Source: Tetragonia tetragonoides (Eukaryota; Streptophyta; Magnoliopsida; Caryophyllales; Aizoaceae). Taken from it: a stretch of 64,000 nt of DNA. The position numbers and the translations under genes were made by a program. Where the stretch lies: the NCBI GenBank assembly GCA_038025085.1, contig CM076139.1:24753807-24817806 (forward strand), given 5' to 3'. Positions 54,478-64,000 of this stretch are shown here, in pieces. Position 1 is the stretch's first letter. Each line of letters opens with the position of its first letter. Under the pieces are notes generated by a model. That model saw only the letters and a program-made list of their open reading frames with translations. It was not told the DNA's origin and searched no databases.

Positions 54478-54930
54478 GCTTGAGAGCTTTCTCCATATCT
54501 CCTTAGAATTTTTTTTTTGAAATAGATTTGGTTCTTGGGAGCTTTCTCCAAATCTTGATACTTGCGTATTTGAAGTAGACACGGTGCTTAAGAGCATGCT
54601 CTACTTCCCTTTGCATATTTTGGTCTGATTTTCTGGTGCTTGAGAGCTTTCTCCAGATATTGCAACTCGTATGTTGAATTAGACTTGGTGCTTATGAGCT
54701 TTCTCCAAATCTTGATACTTTTTTGCATGTGCACTTTATACTCGTGCTTAGGAGTTTCTTGGCTTCGCCACTGAATTTGCTGCAGGCCAACTTTCTTTTA
54801 TTTGTTGTTTGAATTTACTCCATGCCAACTTGTTTTAATTTGCTTATTTGACATTGCTATAAGTTAGCTTCCTTTAATTTGCTTGTTTTGTTTGCTGCAG
54901 GTCAACTTCCTTGAATTTGCTTGTTTTATT
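54478..54930 (-). repeat. Two minisatellites inside element H
   Basis: 54478-54770 has 5-6 units of about 52 bp starting GTGCTTGAGAGCTTTCTCC. 54773-54930 has about 4 units of about 38 bp starting AATTTGCTTGTTTT. No coding likeness. Pol would be expected in this position. Confidence 0.8.
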
Positions 54931-55089
54931 TGAAGGAGCACACACTTCATACTTGCCCCCGGGCTGGAAGTTGCACCTTGTCCATACTCTTCATGGAGAG
55001 TTTGGCTCCGAGGACACCCCTGTAGAGTCGTCATCTTTATCTTCATTTTCATATTCATCTAAAGATGAATAATCATCCTACTGACTTGT

Positions 55090-56167
55090 AAGGTGCTTTA
55101 GGTTTGCAGAGTAATCCTCATTATTTTGAAGAATAATAACCTCCATAATTGGTGATAGTGAGCTCCATGTCATGAGCTCGAGTCGCCAACTCTTGGAGTG
55201 TTTTAGGCTTTATTCCTTGAAGGATGTATCGCAAGTCCCAATCCATTCATTGTATGCACATTGCCACTGCGGATGCCTTGGATAGATGGTCTTTGCATTC
55301 TAGACTTAAAGAACGCCAGATTGATAAAGTCGACGATTGGCTCTTCCTGCAGCTGTTTGGTGGCGATAAGCTTCGTCAAGCTCACAACACGGCAAGTGCT
55401 GTAGAAGCGATTTAAAAATTCTCCTTCCATTTGCTCCCAACTATTGATGGATTTAGTGGCCAAGTTTGTGTACCAATCAAATGCAACGCCATTGAGAGAA
55501 CAGACGAATTGTTTGACAAGTAGATCACCATCTATACTTACACTATTGCATGTCTCGATGAAATGGGTCACATGTTTTTTAGGGTTACCCTTCCCATGGA
55601 ATTGTTGAAACTTGGGGGGTTGATAACCTGCAGGCATTCGCAGACAATCAATCCTTTGGGTATATGGCTTCTTGTAGGAGTGTTTGTCATAGGACTCCCT
55701 ACCGATTTGAGCCTTCACAGTGTTTTCGATCAACTCCTTGATTTGCAGATAGAAATTGAACCTTCAGATTTCTTTTTAGACTTCTCACTTTTAGATGACT
55801 TAGAACTTGCATTAGAGTCTCCATCACTTTCATCGCCAGATATATCTCCTTTTGGACGTTTCTCCAACTTTTTGGTCAAAATGACAATTTGCTTATTCTT
55901 TTCTTCGCTGTCTTTCATGAGTTTTGTGACAGTTTTCTTCATATCCGCCAACTGTTCCTCGATGGTCTGCACTCCAATTGTCATACATGAAACATCAAGT
56001 TTGTGAGAAGACTCCATTAATTCCTTCGCTAGGACTGACTCGCCATCACTTGAGTGATCATACTCCAAATCACCATGTCGTTGGCAAATTGCATTAATTT
56101 GAATTTCGTCAGAGTTAGGTCCTTGAAACTTGTTTGCTCCATCAGAAATGAATTTCTTAGATGCCAT
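55090..56167 (-). pseudogene. Gag of element H, broken by two frameshifts
   Basis: The start MASKKFISDGANKFQ at 56167 leads into a coiled-coil-like stretch (TIEEQLADMKKTVTKLMKD) and a Ser/Lys-rich linker, which ends in a stop at 55730. A second frame (55203-55733) carries the retrotransposon gag domain (MPAGYQPPKFQQFHGKGNP, HFIETCNSV, DWYTNLATKSINSWEQ, FLNRFYST). A third frame (about 55110-55240) continues with [20 protein letters not shown]. This layout is usual for a widespread plant gypsy family. Confidence 0.85.
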
Positions 56168-56221
56168 GGTTAAATTTGCTTCAATGTTTGAACTTGTGGA
56201 AAAAGAGATGAGGGGTAGAGA

Positions 56222-56246
56222 TTGTCCCACCGAGTGTGCCAAAATT
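56222..56246 (-). promoter_or_regulatory. Primer binding site region of element H
   Basis: The minus strand reads TTTTGGCACACTCGGTGGGAC just after the LTR end GTTTACA, close to the TTGGCACGCCCGGTGGGAC form frequent in this gypsy family. Confidence 0.7.
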
Positions 56247-57032
56247 TGTAAACACAAATTTCTTATCTAAAAATAAACAACAGAGACAAAATATGTGAAC
56301 AAATATGTTAATTTTATTGATATTGAATATGAATTACAATCTCTAATTTGGTCCCCTGATTCGATCTCCACTTGACTTTGATTTGATTGACTGAACTCGG
56401 GCCGAACTTTATGATTTGATCGTGCTTAGATGTTTGATTTGACTTACTGAATAAGGGTCGGAATTGATTCGATCTCGTCCAAAAGCTTGATTTGATTTGT
56501 TGAACGTAGGCCGGATTTGAGGGCTTGTTCACGTTCAATGAGGCTTCAATCTCGTTGAAAGGAATGGATTTGATCTTTGAAGCTTAGAGGTTTCAATCTC
56601 CTTGCAAGGAATGAATTTGATCTTCAAAGTTTAAAGACTTCAATCTCAGGCTTCAATCTGATGGAGCGTCTGGATCTTCAGGTCTCCGGAATTCTCCTTC
56701 TATAGTCTGGCTGAAGTCTGGCTGAAGGCCCTCTAAATGAGCCTATGGAGCTGTATTTATAGAGACAGCTGAACCATAGGGTTTCAAGTTGGACTTGGTA
56801 GTCATGGGCCATATTTCATGGACTTGGTAGTCACGACCCAACTTTAATAATTTAAGACCTATTTTTAGGCCTTTAACCATTATTAGAGAAAATAAATTAA
56901 TTAAAATAGGTATTTAATTTGTACCTAAAATAATTAAATTAAAATTCTCAACAATGATTATTTATGGGTCTTGATTTGACTTTAACCCGTTTTATTTTCT
57001 GATGTGGCATATGCACATTTTTCGTGCCTACA
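56247..57032 (-). repeat. 5' LTR of element H, 786 bp
   Basis: Plus-strand ends TGTAAACAC and GTGCCTACA. The first 230 bp match the split 3' LTR at 40804-40881 plus 53963-54112. ACATA follows directly at 57033-57037. Confidence 0.88.
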
Positions 57033-58880
57033 ACATAAAAAAAGAAAAAACTAAAAAAATGAATTGCTTTAAGTGTGAAGAATAAAACTTACCTTCAAAT
57101 GCATATTTGGCTATGTTGAACACAATAAATCTACATTAGGGCATAGTTAAAACAAACATGGTTTATTAGAAATACATACTTAACTACTTTACAATGACCA
57201 CTTGTAATATCCCATAATTAAAATAATGATTATTGTAAAGATGATGAAAAACAGTGTATGGTGAAAGCAATGACGTATCAATCATACTTACTCAACATCC
57301 TGGCCTTTAGATCTTGATCAAAATTTGTTTGCTTGTTGCCTGCTCCAAGTAAAACAAACGAACAAAAAAAATTGTGTGAAGGTTAAATCATCAAACATGT
57401 TGGGAATAACAAATGATCAACATGCATACATGACAATATGATGACATATTACTACAAACATCTGATCCTCAAAAGGAAAAAGATGAGGTTACAGGGAAGA
57501 GGCGGAAAACAAAACCGAATTGGAGAAATGGGTGGGGAAGAAGATGAGGTTTAATTGGGGTTTACTTTTATACTCCTAATTAGTTATATTTCTGTGCGAT
57601 GCATGGTTTGTGTGTCAATATTAAAATAAAATAGTTTCATTCATACATATTTCAGAAATAATTTTTCGCATATGTCATTTCTGGATACAAAATCCTAGTC
57701 TATGAACCTCTCCTTTGATATTGTACAGGTCAAACATACAATATTGCATCAATCGTAGTGTAGAATACCAAAATATACAATATTTTGTTCATTGTTAATC
57801 ATGATATAAACCTTATTTGTATAGTCAAACCTCAAACTTGTTTATTATTTTTGTTGCAATTTACACCTTTTTCTAGTGTTCAATATCCAGTCTAAAAGAG
57901 CATCATCACCACCACCACTACTACTACTACAACTTTTGCCGTAGTTTACTCCAATATACAATCAAAAAAAAAAAAAAATCGAATTATCAAATGGATGCAT
58001 TTAAATTATGTCTAATTAGTTAATAACAATGTAAATAGTATACCCGTCATTGAAAACTAATACACTCATCATTTTAACTATGTATATTACCATTAAAAAA
58101 ATAATGCAATAATTGAAATAGTAACAATGTACACTTTGACTTGATCGAATATAGCAAGTTTTATTGTTAAAACATGCATGATCTGCACACACACACAAAA
58201 AAAAGGAAAAAGATGAGTATTGTATAGCAAAATAATTTTGTTTTTATTATTATATGCATATATTATTATAGAAATTTAAAGGAAATGTATTTGCAAGATA
58301 CTTGCACATTACCTTTGGAGAGCAAATATTAATGTAAATTCATGTATTAATGTAGGTTCATGCATCTTATATTATGATGATGTGTCAAGCAAGGGATGTA
58401 TGCGTTGCTTATGTGGACGCTTATGTGTCCATCTAGCAACGTGATACATCTATATATATATATGAAGCACGGACTCGTAAATATCTCTCAAAAATGAAGA
58501 TAACTTTTTAGGTGATACCTCATGTCTGTTGTGTATTATGCACAACTAATTCTATATTTGACTATTTTAATATTTTTGTATGAAATGCCCTTTTAAATTG
58601 ATCTACATCTAAAATAAAATAAATGTAAAAAAAATAAAAAATTTATGAACGTAATTTGAGGATACTTTAAACTTCACAAAAGAAAAAGAAAAGATAATTT
58701 AGTGAAGTAAGATATGTATTTTTTAGAGTCACGTAACTTAACATATGTTATTTTGTAGTTTGAAATAATAAGCAAATAAATCATATAATAAAGTCGAGTG
58801 ATATTGATCATTTGGCACTTGGATCATGATTTGTTAAGATATGTTACAAAGTTGCACATATGACGTCAACGTGTCAGCCT
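57033..58880. other. AT-rich DNA without recognisable genes
   Basis: It contains runs of A, a CATCATCACCACCACCAC microsatellite near 57900, AT runs near 58450 and no ORF longer than about 60 codons. Nothing I can assign. Confidence 0.5.
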
Positions 58881-59700
58881 TACACGAACATTCCCTCTTA
58901 TGTGGCGTCTACATGTTATCACTGTATGGTAAGGACCCAACTTGTATAGGTCACACATATCTCCATAAAAAACCTTTTTCAAATCCAATCCATTGAAATA
59001 AGATTTATGATTTTTTTGTCTTAAGTAACTAAAATTATTTTATTTTTTAATATAAAATATGCTAGTAAATATGTAATAAAGTTAAACTAATATTGAGGCA
59101 TTAAGGGGAAACACTTGGATTATGAGTTGTTAAGTTATGTGGCAAGTTTTGCTAATATGGCGACTTCTGTGTCATCGTCACACGATTTTGGGCCTCTATG
59201 TGGTATCTTGCATGTCGTGCACACACGAATTTACACCTCCTATGTGGCGTTCTATGTATCGTGCCCACATGAATTGGACTCACTTTTATACGTATATCGA
59301 TGTGGCACCTATGTGTTATCTTCACACGAACATATCCCTCCCATGTGGCGTCCCACCTGTCATCCTCACATGAAAAGAACCCAACTTTATAGGACATAGT
59401 ACATATGTATCTCATTTTGAAGTATTTTTCGAACCTGTTCCAATGGAGTAAGAATTATAACTTTTAAATTTGCATAATAAAAGTTATATTATTTTATAAT
59501 TTGAATAATATTATAATAATTATATTATGTTGCATTTATGATCATGCATTAATAATTGACCCACTTGATGAGTGGCTTAGGTGACGGCATACGTGTCATC
59601 ATCACATGAATTTAGGCACTGCGTGGCATCCCACGTGTCGTTCTCCTGCAAATGTTAACGCTTGTGTGGTATCCCACGTGGCGTGCTCACACGTAACTGA
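58880..59700 (+). repeat. Degenerate repeat with recurring 'TGTGGCGTCCCACGTGTC' type units
   Basis: Units of about 45-60 bp carry (T)GTGGCRTC, then CACGTGTCRT, then CACACGAA. Clear copies lie at about 58905, 59195, 59245, 59300, 59342, 59620 and 59665. They create spurious Cys/His-rich ORFs at 59115-59415 on both strands. Confidence 0.65.
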
Positions 59701-59984
59701 CTCAACTTTTTTTATATATATATATATAGATTGCTTAGTTGAAAGTTTTGTAATGATACACAAACTCTACTGTACAATGTTTAATATTTTTAATTCAGAT
59801 GTTTGTCAAATATGGAGTTCTAGGCTTGCGGTAGTCTACTGAGAAACAAACCCAGCAATTTTTTTTTTAATGCTCTTTGTTTAGGTGGCACGCCTAATTG
59901 CTCCCAGAAAATGCTTACTTATATGTTCTAAATAGATATGTTTTAAATAGATTGTAAATGCATCTCATTCTAAGTATTAGTTTT

Positions 59985-60430
59985 AAAGCCCATGCGTTGC
60001 ACGAGTTGAGTGAAATGTCTGTATATTAATATTTATTTGGTGAAATACGCACACTAACATGCCTATTTAAAAACAAAATCATAAATAATTTCTAATTGAT
60101 TATAATTATGCATACTATATAGTGATGCTAGTTTCATGCTAATATCATTAGTGATTTAGGTTGTCTCTCTTTTATTTTTCACGCCCATCAGATCATCAAG
60201 ATTTGTTAGAATAAATAAGAAAACTTGAAAGTAAAGAGATGTAGGGAGAATAAAGGGTGAAAAAATGTTCAAAAAAACAATAGAGAAGTGATTATGTGAG
60301 GCGTTTGATAAAAAAAGATATTAGTTATTATAATCCTCCTAAAATATAATTAGGGTTCTAACCAAATTGCACCTCCGAAAATGGTTACTTTGTTAAAATC
60401 GTTGTTAGATCGATGCTCAAACACTATATA
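59985..60430 (+). repeat. Dispersed repeat, copy 2 (partner at 39727-40135)
   Basis: See copy 1; same orientation, about 20 kb apart, with the nested elements H and G between. Boundaries are approximate. Confidence 0.65.
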
Positions 60431-60599
60431 TCATATCGCAGGATCCTTGAATCAATAAAAGGTGAAATGTGAACATGAGGAGAGGCATATATCGCATTCT
60501 CCAATTATTTTTTTTCTTTCAATATTCTAAAATATATTTTTGGCTTATGTGGCTTGCTTTTAATTTTTTTTTGTTGTTGAGACTAATTGCTTAGGTGAT

Positions 60600-62280
60600 G
60601 CAACTTAGTAATCAAACTTGTGCTATGCACGAACTTAAAATATATTTGCTCAAATATATTTTCTAGCCAATCTTACATGTTTCTTATACATATTATAAAT
60701 GAATGTTTTAGGTACTTTTTGATGCGAACCTGATGATTTAAAATTTTATATTTTTAGACATGTAGAAAAAGTTATATTTGATTTAATAAATATTTGACAA
60801 AGATCTAATATAGCTCCTATAAAACTCTAGAAGTCTATCACAACTCCAGCTCTATATTTTATTTCCTAACCCTTATTTATTTTTTATTTAATTTCTTGCT
60901 TGTATGACATTCCTATGTGGTGCGATGCCCGTGGGATGCACGCGTTCAATTTTATATGTTTTGTTGTTTTCGCTTTTCTTTTATTAGTAAATATCATATT
61001 TTAAAATTTATTTACTGAAATTAATATTGTAACACAATCTTACAAGTTTATTGTAAATATATTATAATTGCATCTCATTTCGAAGTACTTTTCGATACGA
61101 AAATGATGATGTAAATATTATTATTTTTTAAGATGTGTAGGATAGTTATATTCACGGTTGAATATTAGACAAAGATAAAGTAGTTATGACGCCAATAAAA
61201 CTCCAACTATTTAGCACAATTCAATCTCTCTTTTTCATTATCCGAAACTTTATTACTATGAGACTTCTTTATATTATATATTGATTTTTTTTTTGGACAG
61301 CTGTGAAGAACTTTACATATTATATATTGATTGATATGTTAAAAGTAGTTTTAGTGGCAATTGATTGGAGTATACTAATTACTAAATTAATAAAGTGTGA
61401 AAATTTTTATTTTTCTTTTCTTATTTCTATTTCTATTTGTTTTTATTTTCTTGTTCAAAGTATGTGTTATAAGTATTTGTTATTTTAATTTTATTGTTTA
61501 ATATTCTCTCTTATGTGGCATGCTCTTAAAAATATCGCTTAGGTGGCTAAAGATATTTGCTCATTTTTTATTTTCACCTTTAATTTTATATTTTATATTA
61601 TTATTATATTTACTTATTTACGGGAACCAACATATACCTGCGATCTTACATATTTCTTATACATAGTGTATATGAATCTCGTTCTAAAGTATTTTTCGAT
61701 GCGAATTTGATGGTATAAAAGTTATTATTTTTTTTCAGGTGTGAAGAAAAAGTTATATTTGAATTCAAATATTTAACAGAGTTCTAGTATAACTCTTACA
61801 AAACTCTAGAGGTCTATCACAACTCAAGAATCCTAAAAAGTAGGGTATCTAAGAGCCCTAAACGTTTTACACCAATTAATTTTTGTCTTTAACTTCGCTT
61901 AGGTGGCGCGTTCTTAAAATTCTCGCCTACGTGGCATTCATTGCTCCCGGAAAATGCCTCCTTTATATATATATATATATAATGATTTTTCGATCCGAAT
62001 ATGATGGAGTAAATTTTTTATTTTTTGAGATGTATAGAAAACGTTATATATGATTTTTGAATATTTGACGAACATCTGTTATAAACCTTATAAAATTCTA
62101 GTGGTTTACCGAAACCTAATTTTACAATGGTAAGGAAGCTAAGACTCCTAAACGTTTTAGACTAATTAGGTTTTTGTCATTATTCTCGCTTAGGTGGTGC
62201 GCTGCTAAAATTCTCGCCTACGTGGCGTGCCTAATTGCTCCCAAATATGCCTCCTTTATATATGTTCAGGTGAGATGGGT
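60600..62280 (+). repeat. Four diverged copies of a transposon-like or satellite-like unit
   Basis: A block of about 140 bp (TTTTCGATGCGAA, GATGTAAA, TTTTTAGATGTGTAGAAAA, GTTATAT, CAAAACTCTAG, CTATCACAACTC) recurs near 60715, 61085, 61690 and 61985. A second block (CTCGCTTAGGTGGCGCG, CTCGCCTACGTGGC, ATTGCTCCCGGAAAATGCC, CTTTATATAT) recurs near 59880, 61895 and 62185. No ORF of interest. Confidence 0.65.
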
Positions 62281-63840
62281 CCCTAGAGTGAGATGGTGAG
62301 AAGTCAATCTCGATCGTTCATCCATCAGATCACACAGGTCAAAATCATCTAGTGTTTTTTTAGTGACAGTGCTTATTACTTCAGTGCTTATTACTTTCTT
62401 TTCTTTTTTCTCTCTCTCCGTCTTTTCTTATTCTTCACCCAACAAACTGCCCAAACGCTCGTATTTTATATCTTTCTCTCTCCTCACCCTCCCCTTCTCT
62501 CTACTCACAAACCTCCATTCTCTCTCCTCATCCCTTCGATTCCCGCCATTGTATGGTTGACGAAGCAACAGATCAATCGTGAAGGAGAATTATTGAGCTC
62601 ACAATTGTACTTGTCTCAATTTCTAGGTAATTTTTTGTTTGGATTTTGTACCTTCTTCAATCTAGGGTTAATCTTTTACACATCTTCGATTTCTAGGGTT
62701 GTGTTTGTTGTCTATGTCGATTTCTAAGATTTTTTTCTTTTTCTATGTTCGATTACTAGGTTTTTATCGATTGACTACTAATCTAGTCTATTTTGTTGTT
62801 GTGTTTGTTCATATATCCTCTTTTTTTTTTTCTTTGCGATTAAAAGTTCGAGCTAGCTGTGCAAATTAGTTATTGTTTGTACTTTTCTTTTCTCCTCAAA
62901 TTGAAGTAGTAACTTATTATTTTGACCTACAATTGAAATTGAAATGTTATTACCATCAGTGTTTGATTCATAATAAGATAATTTGAGTTGCCTTTGAATT
63001 TGATTTGTCTAGCATGTTATTATGGTGTATGTATGAACCAGAGTGCATAGCAAATAATACTAAGACATTCTTCTAAAATATTGTCATAGCCGTTTTGTTT
63101 TTTGATTGGCTCTGTCGAAGTTTTATGCTATGCTCCTGATTCCTCTAGTAAGCGACTCCTATTTAGCTAAAATATGACTTTCTGGCTCTGCACTACATGT
63201 CTGTGATGAACTGACCCATGTTTAACTAAAAAGTGATCCCTATTTAGCTAAAAAGTGACCCCCAGGCTCTACATCAGAAATCTATGTCATGAAGTCCAGT
63301 GATTCTCATTCAGGTAGAAATGCATCTTCCAACGCAATAGGTGTTTACGTCTCTACTCTAGTTAGCTACTCTTAAGTGACCTCTTATACGACGAAAGTGG
63401 CCCATTTAAAACCACTGATTGACCACTATATGTTTTCCCATTGATGTTGTTGAAGCTGAAAAATATTTTGATAACAGTGGCATACATTTTAACGTTCATA
63501 TTAGGTAGCTACTTGAAGTGACCCCTTATACAAAGAACAATGACCCTTTATACATCGAAAAGTGACCCTTTGTGATAGTTTTCTTTATATATTTGTTATC
63601 CGATTCCATGCTCATGATATTGTCACCCATACCTGATATTTGTGTAATAGATTCAGAAAATGAACCTAAGAAATGTATGTTCAATGTTTGCAGTGGTGCG
63701 GAGAATACATAGGATTTGGGGACGGTAGTCCCCAAACCCTAAGCCGTCTTAAAACGGTTGCCAGGTTTATACGACATGCGGTTTTAAGTTCATCCGGACT
63801 TTTTTTATGTACATTTGCCCCTCGGTTTAGGTTGAATCAA
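62281..63840 (+). other. Unassigned region, pyrimidine-rich then AT-rich
   Basis: 62395-62545 is a TC-rich stretch like a plant 5' leader, followed by a donor-like CTAGGTAATTTT at 62625. At 63150-63560 phrases such as CTATTTAGCTAAAAAGTGA and AAAGTGACCC recur. I see no coding domain and could not identify an element. Confidence 0.4.
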
Positions 63841-63849
63841 GCCGGTACC

Positions 63850-64000
63850 TTACCGGCCCCCAGGTCAAACCTCATCGTTCAATCGGACAGAGTCATCCGC
63901 GACAAGATGGCCGTCGAAGTTGAGTTGCTACAACTGTAAAGGACCGCACAAACACACCGAGTGCCCTCATCGAGACTTGAGTGCCCTCTAGCAGAATCTA
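63850..64000 (+). pseudogene. Gag zinc knuckle of a further Ty3/gypsy element, cut by the window edge
   Basis: The third-frame translation near 63922-63970 reads CYNCKGPHKHTECP, a CX2CX3HX4C knuckle of the form found in chromovirus-like gypsy gag (C..CxGPHx..xCP). Upstream residues are Ser/Arg/Pro-rich as in gag linkers. A TAG follows eight codons after the knuckle (63988-63990), so this copy is probably broken. Confidence 0.55.

Larger units (their letters stand above)
40804..57032 (-). mobile_element. Ty3/gypsy retrotransposon 'H', minus strand, host of element G
   Basis: The outer duplication ACATA is exact at 40799-40803 and 57033-57037. The right (5') LTR is 56247-57032; the left (3') LTR starts at 40804, is interrupted by G at 40882 and resumes at 53963-54112. 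A CACTA-like fragment then replaces the rest of the LTR. Only gag (55090-56167) and tandem repeats remain inside; pol is absent, so H is a deletion derivative. Confidence 0.85.

Noticed and set aside
59115..59415. Overlapping ORFs rich in Cys, His and Tyr on both strands
   Set aside because: They follow the degenerate GTGGC/CACGTG repeat units and do not resemble a zinc finger.

Overview
This is a 64 kb stretch of plant nuclear DNA, almost certainly eudicot. It holds two recognisable host genes with normal plant features (GT-AG introns, a mitochondrial targeting peptide, an intronless PPR gene) in a landscape dominated by nested transposable elements. I cannot name the species; the general repeat style is compatible with a Caryophyllales-type genome, but that is only an impression.

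Left block (1-23467) is a stack of transposons. It begins with the 3' end of a Tat-like Ty3/gypsy element (1-2505) with three families of tandem repeats before its polypurine tract. A SIRE-like Ty1/copia element on the minus strand (2506-13757) sits 19 bp inside that LTR. It has LTRs, a tRNA-Met primer site, decayed gag and pol, and an uninterrupted 621-codon ORF in the env position. After a scrambled junction comes a second, older copia element on the plus strand (13961-23467). It is split by a 4.45 kb hAT element with an exact 8-bp target duplication.

Gene block (23567-39596): a Stowaway/mariner-type MITE lies directly upstream of the gene for the 75-kDa subunit of mitochondrial complex I (NDUFS1 type; five exons, 740 aa). 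Its introns hold several SINEs, a MITE, a non-autonomous hAT and a LINE-like tail. The neighbouring PPR gene (607 aa, minus strand) converges on it. Both products probably act in organelles, but nothing in the sequence links them functionally.

Right block (39597-64000): a gypsy element 'H' (40804-57032, target duplication ACATA) has had its 3' LTR split by a Tat-like gypsy element 'G' (40882-53962, target duplication ATATT). G has lost its reverse transcriptase region but keeps integrase and, on the opposite strand, two intron-containing genes: a plant-mobile-domain-like gene (seven exons, all introns phase 0) and a DUF7745-like gene with its own TATA box. A 12-bp GC palindrome recurs ahead of the LTR TATA box and ahead of both antisense genes; this is the most interesting signal in the window. 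From 57 to 63.7 kb there is AT-rich, diverged repeat DNA without genes, and the last 160 bp enter the gag zinc knuckle of a further gypsy element.
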